Origin: Pseudomonadota bacterium
GTDB taxonomy: Bacteria; Pseudomonadota; Alphaproteobacteria; Sphingomonadales; Sphingomonadaceae
Assembly (NCBI GenBank): GCA_029779535.1
Contig: JAKPAG010000004.1
Span: 1-64,000, forward strand
Length of the DNA stretch: 64,000 nucleotides
Reading direction: 5' to 3'
Shown here: in pieces, positions 44,791-53,380 of the stretch
Numbering within the stretch: position 1 is the stretch's first letter
How the letters are laid out: each line of letters opens with the position of its first letter
The notes under the pieces: generated by a model
Database searches by the model: none
What the model was told of the DNA's origin: nothing
The model's input: only the letters and a program-made list of their open reading frames with translations
Position numbers and translations under genes: made by a program

Positions 44791-45197
44791 TGCACCTGCT
44801 CCGCCAGACGGGTCAGCGGCACCGCCGCAAGGGCCCCGCGCACCGCGCCGCCAACAATGCCCCAGTGCGGCTTGACCGCGCAGCCGCCATCCAGCGCGCA
44901 ATCCTGCCGGCCTTCATCGGCGCAGGGGGCCAGCACGATCGGACCTTCGACCGCCTCGATAATGTCGGCCAGGCTGATCGCGGCAGCCGGGCGCGCCAGC
45001 TTGAGCCCGCCGCCCACCCCGCGCGATGAGCGCAGCAATCCGGCGGCGGTCAGCCGGCTGACCAGCTTCTGCACGGTCGGCACCGGCAGGCCGGTTTCCT
45101 CGGCCAGTTGGGCGGCCGAAACGCGCGCACCGCCGCAATGGCGCGCGGCGGCGCTCATCGTGACGACGGCATAGTCGGCCATGGAGGACAGACGCAT
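44787..45197 (-). CDS. Rrf2-family regulator of the SUF operon
   Basis: The 136-residue protein has the Rrf2 winged helix ([47 protein letters not shown]). Three Cys lie in [18 protein letters not shown] with spacings of seven and five residues; IscR has five and five. They could hold an Fe-S cluster that reports cluster supply. As the first gene of the operon it probably represses its own promoter. TIGR02944-type SUF regulators have this placement. Confidence 0.9.
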   Translation of the reverse strand: MRLSSMADYAVVTMSAAARHCGGARVSAAQLAEETGLPVPTVQKLVSRLTAAGLLRSSRGVGGGLKLARPAAAISLADIIEAVEGPIVLAPCADEGRQDCALDGGCAVKPHWGIVGGAVRGALAAVPLTRLAEQVQ

Positions 45198-45289
45198 TGG
45201 CGATCCCGGATTAAATCGGACTGATTCTTTCCGGTTTCACCTAGTGGCGCGAATCCGATTTTGCAATGCGGCATTTTGGCCTGCGCAGG

Positions 45290-45412
45290 CCATAAAAATG
45301 GCGGCCCCCTGACTGGTGCCAAGGGGCCGCCTTCGGAGTTAGGGCATATGGCCAAGCGGCCACACGCCCTTCGGGTCGCGCAAGGGTGATAACCCCGGGA
45401 CGAGGCGCGAAA
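45290..45412 (-). ncRNA. Candidate small RNA with two hairpins and a terminator
   Basis: On the minus strand a TACAAT -10-like box lies at about 45429-45434. Downstream are a 12-bp hairpin, GGGCGTGTGGCC-GCTT-GGCCATATGCCC (two wobble pairs), and a terminator hairpin with arms GGCGGCCCC and GGGGCCGCC followed by ATTTTTATG. No credible protein lies on this strand. The transcript would be about 120 nt. A perfect palindrome, GGCCTGCGCAGGCC, follows at 45278-45291. No Rfam family can be assigned by eye. Confidence 0.6.
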
Positions 45413-45487
45413 TTGTATGGATTCGACAAGTCGTCTCCCGCGCCGGCAATCGACTTGGCCGCGCGCTGCTGCCATAGACTGGCAGCC

Positions 45488-46519
45488 ATGTTCTATCGCC
45501 TGATCCGCCCCGCCCTGTTCCTGCTCGATCCCGAACGCGCCCACGGCGCCGCACTGGCCGCGCTGAAGGCGCTGCCGCGCGGCGGGACCGACCGCGCCGA
45601 TGGCCCGCTGGCAACCACCGTGGCGGGGATCGCCTTTCCGAACCCCGTCGGCATGGCCGCCGGGTTCGACAAGGACGGCGAAGTGCCCGATGCGCTGCTG
45701 GGGCTGGGCTTCGGCTTTGCCGAGGTCGGGTCGATCACCCCCCTGCCCCAGTCCGGCAATCCCAAGCCGCGCCTGTTCCGCCTGGAAGCCGACAACGCGG
45801 TGATCAACCGCATGGGCTTCAACAACGGCGGGGCCGAAGCCGCCGTGGCGCGGCTGGCGCGGCGGCTGGGCCGCCCGGGCGTGGTCGGCGTGAACATCGG
45901 CGCGAACAAGGATTCGACTGATCGCATCGCCGACTATGCCACCATGGCGCGGCTGATGGCCCCGCTCGCCAGCTATCTGGCGGTCAACGTGTCCAGCCCG
46001 AACACGCCCGGCCTGCGCGCCCTGCAGGACGAAGGCGCGCTGACCGCGCTGCTCGATGCGGTGCTGGCGGCGCGCGGGCGGCAAGGCCCGCCCGTGTTCC
46101 TGAAAGTCGCCCCTGATCTGGAGACGGCCGACATCGACGCGATCGCGCGGATCGTGGTCGACAAGCAACTGGGCGCGCTGATCGTGTCCAACACCACCAT
46201 TTCGCGCCCGCCGCTCAAGAGCCGCGACGCCGGGGAAGCCGGCGGCCTGTCGGGTGCGCCGCTGCGGGACCTCGCGCAGCAGCGCCTGCGCGATTTCCGC
46301 AAGGCCACCGGCGGGGCGATCCCGCTGATCGGGGTTGGCGGGATCGCCAGCGCAGCGGTGGCCTGGGCGCGGATCCGCGCCGGGGCCAGCCTGGTCCAGC
46401 TGTATAGCGCGATGACCTATGCCGGGCCGGGGATTGCGCGGGCGGTGACCCACGGGCTGGAACGGCTGATGCGGCGCGATGGCTTTGCGAGCATTGCGGA
46501 GGCGGTCGGAAGCGAATAG
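45488..46519 (+). CDS. pyrD: Quinone-dependent dihydroorotate dehydrogenase
   Basis: The 343-residue protein is a class 2 enzyme, with the N-terminal membrane-associating helix (MFYRLIRPALFLLDPERAH) and FMN-domain motifs NPVGMAAGFDKDGE, NRMGFNN, NVSSPNTPGLR and VGGIASA. It oxidises dihydroorotate to orotate using quinone. The ATG at 45488 fits the family; the longer frame overlaps the candidate RNA region. Confidence 0.95.
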   Translation: MFYRLIRPALFLLDPERAHGAALAALKALPRGGTDRADGPLATTVAGIAFPNPVGMAAGFDKDGEVPDALLGLGFGFAEVGSITPLPQSGNPKPRLFRLEADNAVINRMGFNNGGAEAAVARLARRLGRPGVVGVNIGANKDSTDRIADYATMARLMAPLASYLAVNVSSPNTPGLRALQDEGALTALLDAVLAARGRQGPPVFLKVAPDLETADIDAIARIVVDKQLGALIVSNTTISRPPLKSRDAGEAGGLSGAPLRDLAQQRLRDFRKATGGAIPLIGVGGIASAAVAWARIRAGASLVQLYSAMTYAGPGIARAVTHGLERLMRRDGFASIAEAVGSE

Positions 46520-46529
46520 CCTTGGGATC

Positions 46530-48275
46530 ATGCAGAAACATTCCCTGGTCGCCCTGATCGCCGCGCCGCTGCTGGCCGGCACGCTTCTTTCCCAACCGGT
46601 CATCGCCCGCCAGGCCGCGCCAGTCGCGGCCAGCCGCAGCGCCGCGCCGGTCTATCCCGCCGGCATGGTCAGCGCCGCCGATCCGCGCGCGGCCGCTGCC
46701 GGGGCGGAAATGCTGCGCAAGGGCGGCAGCGCCACCGACGCCGCGATCGCGACCATGCTGGTCCTGACCCTGGTCGAACCGGCCAGTTCGGGCATTGGCG
46801 GCGGTGGGCTGTTCGTGGCGGCTGATCCCGACGGCAAGGTTTCGACCATCGACGGCCGCGAAACCGCGCCCAAGGCCGCGACCGACCAGTGGTTCGTCAA
46901 GGACGGCAAGGTGATGAGCTTTGCCGATGCCGTGCCCGGCGGCACCAGCGTGGGCGTGCCCGGCAACATCGCGCTGGCCGCGCGGGCGCACCGGCTGCAC
47001 GGGCGGCTGCCCTGGGCCACGCTGTTCGGCCCGGCGATCAAGCTGGCCAAAAACGGCTTCGAGATCACCCCGCGGCTACAGTCGATGATTGCGGGCAGTG
47101 CCAGGACCGGGGCCTTTTCGGCCGAGGGCAGGAAGCTGTTCTACGACGCCGCCGGGGCGCCGCTGCCGGTCGGCACCGTGGTGCGCAATCCGGACCTTGC
47201 CGCCATGTTCGGCGCAATTGCGCGCGGCGGGGCCAAGGCGTTCTATTCGGGCGCCAACCGCCGCGCGATCGTGGCCAAGGTGACCCTGGCGGCCCGTAAC
47301 CCCGCGCCGATGACCGAAGCTGACGTGGCCGGCTATGTCGCCAAGGACCGCGAACCGGTGTGCGGCAGCTACCGCCAGTACCGGATCTGCGGGATGGGCC
47401 CGCCCAGTTCGGGCGGAACCACGGTGATCGCCACCTTGAAGCAGCTCGAACGGTTCGACCTGACCGCGCTGGGCAAGGACAGCGCGGTAGCCTGGCACCT
47501 GATCGCCGAATCGATGCGCCTCGCCTATGCCGACCGCGCGAAGTATTCCGGCGATGCCGATTTCGTGACGGTGCCGGTGGCGGGGATGATCGATCCGGCC
47601 TACCTCGCCCAGCGTTCCGCGCTGATCGATCCGGGCAAGACGCTTCCCAACGTGTCCGCCGGGACGCCCCCGGGAGCCGAGCAGCTGGCCCTGGCCGAAC
47701 AGGCCCCGGGCGAGGAACACGGCACTTCGCACTTTTCCGTGATCGACCGGCGCGGCCATGCGGTCAGCTATACCTCGACCATCGAAAGCTCGTTCGGATC
47801 GGGGATCGTGGTCGGGGGCTACTTCCTGAACAACGAGCTGACCGATTTCGACATGAACCCGGTGTTTGAAGGCAAGCCCGCCAACAACCGCGTCCAGGGC
47901 GGCAAGCGCCCGCGCAGTTCGATGTCGCCCAGCCTGGTGTGGAGCCCGGACGGCAAGCTGCGGCTGGCGGTGGGCGCGGCTGGCGGGGCGACCATTCCCG
48001 CCCAGGTGATCCGCGCGATCATCGGCGTGATCGACTGGAAGCTGCCCGCGCAGCAGGCCCTGGCCCTGCCGGTGCTCTTCGCGCCCGGGATCGATACGGT
48101 TTTCGTCGAAAAGGGTTCGATGCTCGAGGCGATGGCGCCGCAATTGCAGGCGCTGGGCCACACCGATGTCGTCCCGCGCGGCCTGCCGCTCAAGGCCAAT
48201 GCGGTCGAGGTGGTGGATGGCAAACTGGTCGGCGCGGCCGATCCGCGCAGCGAGGGGAAAGCGGTCAGCGAGTAG
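46530..48275 (+). CDS. ggt: Gamma-glutamyltransferase, exported
   Basis: The 581-residue protein has a signal peptide (about 1-24, cleaved after VIA) and the full GGT fold. The self-processing nucleophile Thr is in GTSHFSV at about residue 399. The heavy-chain part has PGGTSVGVPGN, the light chain GSGIVVGGYFLNNELTDF. It transfers or hydrolyses the gamma-glutamyl group of glutathione in the periplasm. It follows pyrD by 10 bp on the same strand. Confidence 0.95.
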   Translation: MQKHSLVALIAAPLLAGTLLSQPVIARQAAPVAASRSAAPVYPAGMVSAADPRAAAAGAEMLRKGGSATDAAIATMLVLTLVEPASSGIGGGGLFVAADPDGKVSTIDGRETAPKAATDQWFVKDGKVMSFADAVPGGTSVGVPGNIALAARAHRLHGRLPWATLFGPAIKLAKNGFEITPRLQSMIAGSARTGAFSAEGRKLFYDAAGAPLPVGTVVRNPDLAAMFGAIARGGAKAFYSGANRRAIVAKVTLAARNPAPMTEADVAGYVAKDREPVCGSYRQYRICGMGPPSSGGTTVIATLKQLERFDLTALGKDSAVAWHLIAESMRLAYADRAKYSGDADFVTVPVAGMIDPAYLAQRSALIDPGKTLPNVSAGTPPGAEQLALAEQAPGEEHGTSHFSVIDRRGHAVSYTSTIESSFGSGIVVGGYFLNNELTDFDMNPVFEGKPANNRVQGGKRPRSSMSPSLVWSPDGKLRLAVGAAGGATIPAQVIRAIIGVIDWKLPAQQALALPVLFAPGIDTVFVEKGSMLEAMAPQLQALGHTDVVPRGLPLKANAVEVVDGKLVGAADPRSEGKAVSE

Positions 48276-48338
48276 CTTGCCGCTAGGGATTTGCGCGCCT
48301 AGGCTTTGGCCAAAGAGATCGGGAAAGGGGCAGCAAAG

Positions 48339-50150
48339 GTGGATATTTCGGATCTGCGCAGTCGGCGCAATCTGGTGGAGCTGTTTCTGGCGCGCGCCGA
48401 CGCGCGCGGCGAGGCGCCGTTCCTGTGGGCCAAGCGCAGCGGGCAATGGCAATCGATCAGCTGGGCCGAAGCCGCACGCCAGGTCTGCCTGATGGCCGAA
48501 GCGCTGCGCGGCCTGGGGCTGGAAGCCGGGGACCGCGTACTGCTGGTTTCGGACAACCGCCCGGAATGGTGCATCGCCGATTTCGCGGTGATGGCGGCGG
48601 GCTGCATTACCGTGCCGGCCTACATCACCAATACCGAACGCGATCACCAGCACGTGCTGGACGATTCGGGCGCGCGCGCCGTGATCGTGGCCGATGACAA
48701 GCTGGCCAAGCCGCTGCTGCCCGGCGTCCTGCGAAGCGCCAATGCCAAGCACGTGATCGGGATCGAGCCGCTGCGCATCGCCCAGACCGGGTCGTTCGAA
48801 TACCATGACTGGGCCAGCCTGCTGGCCGGCGATGCCCAGGCCGCCCGCGCCCGGGTGGAGGACCGCATGGACAAGGTCCAGCGCGATGCCACCGCCTGCA
48901 TCATCTATACCAGCGGCACCGGCGGCGCGCCGCGCGGGGTTTTGCAGCACCACGGCGCGCTCTTGTGCAACATCGATGGCGCGGCGCGCGTCCTGGCCGA
49001 GGATTTCGGGCTGGACGAGGACGAGGCGTTCCTGTCGTTCCTGCCGCTGTCCCATGCCTATGAACACACCGGCGGGCAGATGCTGCCGATCGCGGTCGGG
49101 GCGCAGATCTATTACTCCGAAGGCCTCGAAAAGCTGGCCAGCAACATCGAGGAAGTGCGCCCGACGATCATGGTCGTGGTCCCGCGCCTGTTCGAAGTGC
49201 TGCGCACGCGGATCATGAAGCAGATCGAAAAGCAGGGCAAACTGCCCAATTACATGATGACCCGCGCCATGGCGATCGGCGCCGAAGCCGCGCGGCGCGG
49301 CGGCAAGACCCGGTTGCGCGACAAGCCGATGGACTTCGTGCTGGAAAAGCTGCTGCGCCCCAAGATCCGCCAGAAGTTCGGCGGGCGGATCAAGGCGATG
49401 GTTTCCGGCGGGGCCCCGCTCAACCCCGATGTCGGGATCTTCTTCGAAAGCATGGGGCTGACCATGCTCCAGGGCTATGGCCAGACCGAGGCCGGCCCGG
49501 TGATCAGCTGCAACCGCCCCGCCGCCGGGCTGAAGATGGACACGGTCGGCCCGCCGCTGGCCGGAGTCGAAGTGCGGATTGCCGAAGACGGCGAAATCCT
49601 GGTGCGCGGCGAACTGGTGATGCACGGCTATTGGCGCAACGAGGCGGAAACCGCCCGGGCGCTGCAGGACGGCTGGCTGCACACCGGCGACATCGGCCAC
49701 ATCGACGAGGCCGGGCGAATCGTCATCACCGACCGCAAGAAGGACATGATCGTCAACGACAAGGGCGACAACGTATCGCCCCAGAAGGTCGAAGGGATGC
49801 TGACGCTCCAGCCGGAAGTGGCCCAGGCGATGGTGGTGGGCGACAAGCGACCCTACCTGGTCGGGCTGATCGTGCCGGATGCCGAATGGGCGCTTGAATG
49901 GGCCCGCGCCAATGGCGAGAAGTTCGATTTCCACGCCCTGCAGGACCTGCCCGCCTTCCGCAGCGCGGTGCGCGCCGCGATCGACCGGGTCAACCAGGAC
50001 CTGTCGGTGATCGAGAAGGTGCGCCAATTTACCTTTGCCGATGAAGCTTTCAGCATCGACAACGAGGAAATGACCCCCAGCCTCAAGATCCGCCGCCACA
50101 AGCTGAAGGCGCGGTACGGCGAGCGGCTCGACGCCTTGTACAAGGGATAG
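48339..50150 (+). CDS. AMP-forming long-chain acyl-CoA synthetase
   Basis: The 603-residue protein is an ANL-superfamily ligase of the FadD15/eukaryotic-like long-chain group. Motif A1 is IIYTSGTGGAPRGV, A5 is YGQTEAGPV, and the hinge has TDRKKDMIV. It activates fatty acids with ATP to acyl-adenylate and then CoA ester. GTG at 48339 is favoured by its AAAGGGG site about ten bases upstream; an in-frame TTG at 48306 is less likely. A nitrobindin-like gene follows 27 bp downstream. Confidence 0.9.
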   Translation: MDISDLRSRRNLVELFLARADARGEAPFLWAKRSGQWQSISWAEAARQVCLMAEALRGLGLEAGDRVLLVSDNRPEWCIADFAVMAAGCITVPAYITNTERDHQHVLDDSGARAVIVADDKLAKPLLPGVLRSANAKHVIGIEPLRIAQTGSFEYHDWASLLAGDAQAARARVEDRMDKVQRDATACIIYTSGTGGAPRGVLQHHGALLCNIDGAARVLAEDFGLDEDEAFLSFLPLSHAYEHTGGQMLPIAVGAQIYYSEGLEKLASNIEEVRPTIMVVVPRLFEVLRTRIMKQIEKQGKLPNYMMTRAMAIGAEAARRGGKTRLRDKPMDFVLEKLLRPKIRQKFGGRIKAMVSGGAPLNPDVGIFFESMGLTMLQGYGQTEAGPVISCNRPAAGLKMDTVGPPLAGVEVRIAEDGEILVRGELVMHGYWRNEAETARALQDGWLHTGDIGHIDEAGRIVITDRKKDMIVNDKGDNVSPQKVEGMLTLQPEVAQAMVVGDKRPYLVGLIVPDAEWALEWARANGEKFDFHALQDLPAFRSAVRAAIDRVNQDLSVIEKVRQFTFADEAFSIDNEEMTPSLKIRRHKLKARYGERLDALYKG

Positions 50151-50177
50151 GATCAACCGAAGCGGATAGGACAACCC

Positions 50178-50840
50178 ATGGCCGAAACGAAGTTCCCCGC
50201 CCACCTGTTCGCCGAGCCGGAGCCCGATCCGGACACCCTGGCCAACCTGGGGCCGCTGGCCGCGCTGGCCGGGACCTGGGAAGGGACCAAGGGCATCGAC
50301 GTCAAGCCGACCGGGGACGGCGGGGCCAGCCAGGCCTATGTCGAACGGATCGTGCTGGAGCCGATCGACCCGCAGCTTAACGGGCCGCAGCTGCTTTACG
50401 GGCTGCGCTATCACACCCACATCGTCCAGCCGGGGCAGGTTGAAACCTATCACGATCAGAACGGCTACTGGCTGTGGGAACCGGCAACCGGGCGGATCCT
50501 GCACACCATCGCGATCCCGCGCGGGCAGGTGGTGCTGGCCAAGGGCAAGGCTGCGGCCGATGCGCGCAGCTTCAGCGTCAAGGCGCGGCGCGGCAAGACC
50601 GAGAACGGGATCTGTTCAGCCGCGTTCCTGGAAGAAAACTTCCGCACCGACCGATTCGACATGACCGTGACGATCAACGACGATGGCAGCTGGTCCTATG
50701 ACGAGGTGACCGTGCTGAAGATCAAGGGCGTGGCCGAACCGTTCGAACACCGCGATTCCAACACCCTGCACTGGGTCAAGCCGGCGCGGCGCAATCCGGT
50801 GATGCGGGGGCGGCGCAGGAAAGCGGCCAGCCCGGCCTGA
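50178..50840 (+). CDS. Nitrobindin/THAP4-like heme-binding beta-barrel protein
   Basis: The 220-residue protein matches the FABP-like/nitrobindin family, with LGPLAALAGTWEGTKG at the start of the barrel and IVQPGQVETYHDQNGYWLWE. Family members bind ferric heme or fatty acids; the heme-binding His cannot be pinned here. Position behind an acyl-CoA synthetase fits fatty acid binding equally well. The C-terminal 20 residues are very basic. Confidence 0.75.
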   Translation: MAETKFPAHLFAEPEPDPDTLANLGPLAALAGTWEGTKGIDVKPTGDGGASQAYVERIVLEPIDPQLNGPQLLYGLRYHTHIVQPGQVETYHDQNGYWLWEPATGRILHTIAIPRGQVVLAKGKAAADARSFSVKARRGKTENGICSAAFLEENFRTDRFDMTVTINDDGSWSYDEVTVLKIKGVAEPFEHRDSNTLHWVKPARRNPVMRGRRRKAASPA

Positions 50841-50867
50841 CAGCGCGGATCAGCGCGCGAGGGTCAG

Positions 50868-50925
50868 GCAAAGAAAAAGGCCGGGCGCGGCGGTGGTCCA
50901 CACCCGCGCACCCGGCCTTGATCGT
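50868..50925 (-). terminator. Terminator after the small lipoprotein gene
   Basis: On the minus strand, AAGGCCGGG and CCCGGCCTT arms surround a further GC-rich paired section, followed by TTTTTCTTT. It ends transcription of the gene at 50939-51139 and may also block read-through from the opposite gene. Confidence 0.8.
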
Positions 50926-50938
50926 TTGGCTGGAAGCC

Positions 50939-51139
50939 TTACTTGGCTTCGCCTTCGGCGGCGGCAGCTTCGGTAGCAGCGCCAGCATCGTCCGAGGCAG
51001 CAGCCGAAGCGTCGGCAGCAGCTTCAGTCGCGGCAGCGGTTTCTTCCGCGACCGGAGCAGCTTCTTCCTTCTTTTCGCCGCAGGCGGCCAGAGCGAGCGA
51101 GCCAGCCGCAACGGCGGCGAACAGAGCAATCTTCTTCAT
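50939..51139 (-). CDS. Small Ala/Glu-rich lipoprotein
   Basis: The 66-residue protein has a lipoprotein signal (AAVAAGSLALAAC, lipid Cys at residue 20). The mature part is almost only Ala, Glu, Asp and Thr, so it should be disordered. It may be an abundant envelope lipoprotein; no function is known. The gene stands alone with its own terminator. Confidence 0.8.
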   Translation of the reverse strand: MKKIALFAAVAAGSLALAACGEKKEEAAPVAEETAAATEAAADASAAASDDAGAATEAAAAEGEAK

Positions 51140-51286
51140 TGGGTAAACCCCCTCGTTTGTTGCGACGCCAACCTATGGCAGGCGTGACGCGCGTTTTGGC
51201 GCGTTCCGGCGCTTTCGTCGATGAATTTTTTATCGGCTGAGCAGAAAATTCGTATCCGGACGGGCCAAAGCCCGCGGAAATGCCTG

Positions 51287-51814
51287 TCAGGCAGCCTCTT
51301 TTTCGACCCATTCGGGGTAGAAACTGGGTTCGCGGGTCGACCAGCCGGGGGCGGTCGCCGCTGCTTCGCTGATCGACTGCAACAGGTGCTTGCGCCGTTC
51401 GGGGCGGATCTGCGGCAGCGCGGCAGCCGCGCAGAATGCGCTGGGCAGGAACGGCCGGACCGCTGCGCCCAGCAGGCGTTCGTAAAGAAACCGGAACGCG
51501 GAAAAGCTCTCGATCCGGTCCTGCGCCAGGTCGAAGGCGGCCAGCCGCAGCAGCTTGCCCAGGTAACCTTCGAGGCTGTCGAACGAGCTGCCGACCGGCG
51601 TACTGCCGCGCAGCGACTTGAGTTCCTGGTAGGCGATATACTGGCTGCGGATCGAGGCGCTTTCGGCCGCATCGCGCGCCCACAGCTTGAACGCGTCCTG
51701 CCGCCCCAGCCCGACATCGAGGCTGCGCTTGATGTAGCGCTGCTCGCAGGCGGTGAAGCTGGCGAATTCGCGCAGCTCGTTGATCGTCAGCGAAGCGGTC
51801 CCGGTATTGGCCAT
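51287..51814 (-). CDS. Hypothetical protein
   Basis: The 175-residue protein is helical and soluble, starting MANTGTASLTINEL. It has one conserved-looking segment, SFTACEQRYIKRSLDVGLGRQDAFKLWARDAA, split here by position only. No domain is recognised. The start at 51814 is chosen over 51844 because the extra N-terminus is unlike the rest. Confidence 0.6.
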   Translation of the reverse strand: MANTGTASLTINELREFASFTACEQRYIKRSLDVGLGRQDAFKLWARDAAESASIRSQYIAYQELKSLRGSTPVGSSFDSLEGYLGKLLRLAAFDLAQDRIESFSAFRFLYERLLGAAVRPFLPSAFCAAAALPQIRPERRKHLLQSISEAAATAPGWSTREPSFYPEWVEKEAA

Positions 51815-51883
51815 CGATCTGCCCCCAAAGGTGATGGGGGCCAATTCACCAGAAGATGGTTACCATCGGGTTAACCACGATAG

Positions 51884-52882
51884 TCAGATGAGGCCTGCCA
51901 GCGGGCTGGAAGGATCCGCGTATTTGCGGGTCGCCATGCGCCCGGCCAGATAGGCCTCGCGCCCGGCCTCGACTGCCAGCTTCATCGCCCGGGCCATGCG
52001 GATCGGATCCTTCGCTTCGGCGATGGCGGTGTTCATCAGCACGCCGTCGACCCCCAGTTCCATCGCAACGGCGGCATCGCTGGCCGTGCCGACCCCGGCA
52101 TCGACCAGCACCGGCACATTCGCCCCTTCGACGATCAGGCGGATCGTCACCCGGTTCTGGATCCCCAGCCCCGAGCCGATCGGCGCCCCCAGCGGCATGA
52201 CCGCCACGGCGCCAGCTTCTTCCAGCTGCTTGGCCGCGATCGGATCGTCAACGCAGTAAACCATCGGCAGGAAGCCTTCGCGGGCCAGCACTTCGGTTGC
52301 CTTCAGCGTTTCGCGCATGTCGGGATAGAGCGTGCGCGCCTCGCCCAGCACTTCCAGCTTGACCAGGTCCCAGCCGCCCGCCTCGCGCGCCAGGCGCAGG
52401 GTGCGGATCGCCTCGTCCGCGGTGAAGCAGCCGGCCGTATTGGGCAGGTAGGTGACCTTCTTCGGATCGATGAAATCGGTGAGCATCGGCGCCTTGGGGT
52501 CCGACACGTTGACCCGGCGCACTGCCACGGTGACGATTTCCGCACCCGAGGCTTCGAGCGCGGCGGCGTTCTGGGCAAAGTCCTTGTACTTGCCGGTGCC
52601 GACGATCAGCCGCGAACGGAAGGTGCGGCCCGCGACGGTCCAGCTGTCATCCGCCGAAGCGGAGTGATCACCGCCGCCGACGAAATGGACGATTTCCAGC
52701 ACGTCGCCATCGCCCAGCGCAACTTCGGCCAGGGTGGAGCGCGGCACCACCTCGCCATTGCGTTCGACCGCGACCTTGGCCGGATCGAGTTCGAGGCTGC
52801 GGACGAGATCGGCGATCGAACCGGGCGCGGCGCGGCGCGGTTCACCGTTGACGACAAGGGCAAGCTGGGCAGTCATGCCCAC
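51884..52882 (-). CDS. thiG: Bifunctional ThiS-ThiG: sulfur carrier fused to thiazole synthase
   Basis: The 332-residue protein joins a ThiS-like ubiquitin fold (residues 1-71, ending FVGGG) to a complete ThiG (from about 82), with [27 protein letters not shown] and [15 protein letters not shown] carrying the catalytic Lys. ThiS carries sulfur as a thiocarboxylate on its C-terminal Gly-Gly; here that Gly pair is internal, followed by a short linker. Fusions of this kind are annotated in other alphaproteobacteria. It makes thiazole phosphate for thiamine. Confidence 0.93.
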   Translation of the reverse strand: MGMTAQLALVVNGEPRRAAPGSIADLVRSLELDPAKVAVERNGEVVPRSTLAEVALGDGDVLEIVHFVGGGDHSASADDSWTVAGRTFRSRLIVGTGKYKDFAQNAAALEASGAEIVTVAVRRVNVSDPKAPMLTDFIDPKKVTYLPNTAGCFTADEAIRTLRLAREAGGWDLVKLEVLGEARTLYPDMRETLKATEVLAREGFLPMVYCVDDPIAAKQLEEAGAVAVMPLGAPIGSGLGIQNRVTIRLIVEGANVPVLVDAGVGTASDAAVAMELGVDGVLMNTAIAEAKDPIRMARAMKLAVEAGREAYLAGRMATRKYADPSSPLAGLI

Positions 52883-52893
52883 GCAGATAGCGA

Positions 52894-53277
52894 TCAGCAG
52901 CTATGACGCAAGTTGCGAAGATGCGCCCAGGCCAGCAGGCTGACCCCGGTGATGGTCAGCACGGCTTCGGCCAGGCCATGCCCGGTGAACAGCGCGGTCG
53001 CCATCAGCGCGATGCCCGCGGCGCCGACCTGCAGGGGCAGCGGATCGCCGTGGCGGGCCACGCCCAGCACCAGGGTGACCGAACCGACCGCGATCGCCAG
53101 CGCCAGGCCGATGCGGTGAATCGCCGGCGCGAGGACGAATTCGCCGCCCAGCCCCAACCCCGCCACCAGCAGCAGCCCCGCGAGGCAATGCAGCGCGCAC
53201 AGCCCCGACAGGAGCACGCCAAACCGGTCCAGCCGGTTGCGAATCGAAACGAGGGCCTCGCGCATTGCAACGCCCAT
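52894..53277 (-). CDS. MerC-domain integral membrane protein
   Basis: The 127-residue protein has four membrane segments and the MerC-type [11 protein letters not shown] motif. MerC proteins were named for mercury uptake, but many sphingomonad members lie away from mer operons and may handle zinc or other metals. The start MGVAMREA at 53277 is chosen over longer frames. An 11-bp palindrome, GATGTAACATC, lies ten bases upstream. Confidence 0.82.
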   Translation of the reverse strand: MGVAMREALVSIRNRLDRFGVLLSGLCALHCLAGLLLVAGLGLGGEFVLAPAIHRIGLALAIAVGSVTLVLGVARHGDPLPLQVGAAGIALMATALFTGHGLAEAVLTITGVSLLAWAHLRNLRHSC

Positions 53278-53286
53278 GTATGTGAC

Positions 53287-53297
53287 GATGTAACATC
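53287..53297. promoter_or_regulatory. Small palindrome upstream of merC-type gene
   Basis: GATGTAACATC is a perfect inverted repeat around one base, next to the MerC-type start codon. It could be a metalloregulator site, for example Zur-like, but it is short and fits no consensus firmly. Confidence 0.25.
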
Positions 53298-53380
53298 TAG
53301 CAAGGGGAAGGCGCGCATCCTGGCGCGATTCCTCAACGGACACTTGCGCTTTTGCGCGCCGCGACGCAGGGAGCGCGGCC

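Noticed and set aside
45241..45489. 82-residue minus-strand frame over the candidate small RNA
   Set aside because: It runs through the terminator hairpin and has no domain or ribosome-binding site; the RNA reading explains the structures better.
47076..50504. 1142-residue open frame on the minus strand across ggt and the acyl-CoA synthetase
   Set aside because: It spans two well-identified genes and an intergenic gap and shows low-complexity His/Gln/Arg composition typical of antisense frames.
50939..51146. Plus-strand Ala-rich frame of 67 residues opposite the small lipoprotein
   Set aside because: The minus-strand product has a proper lipobox, start site and terminator; the opposite frame only mirrors its Ala-rich codons.
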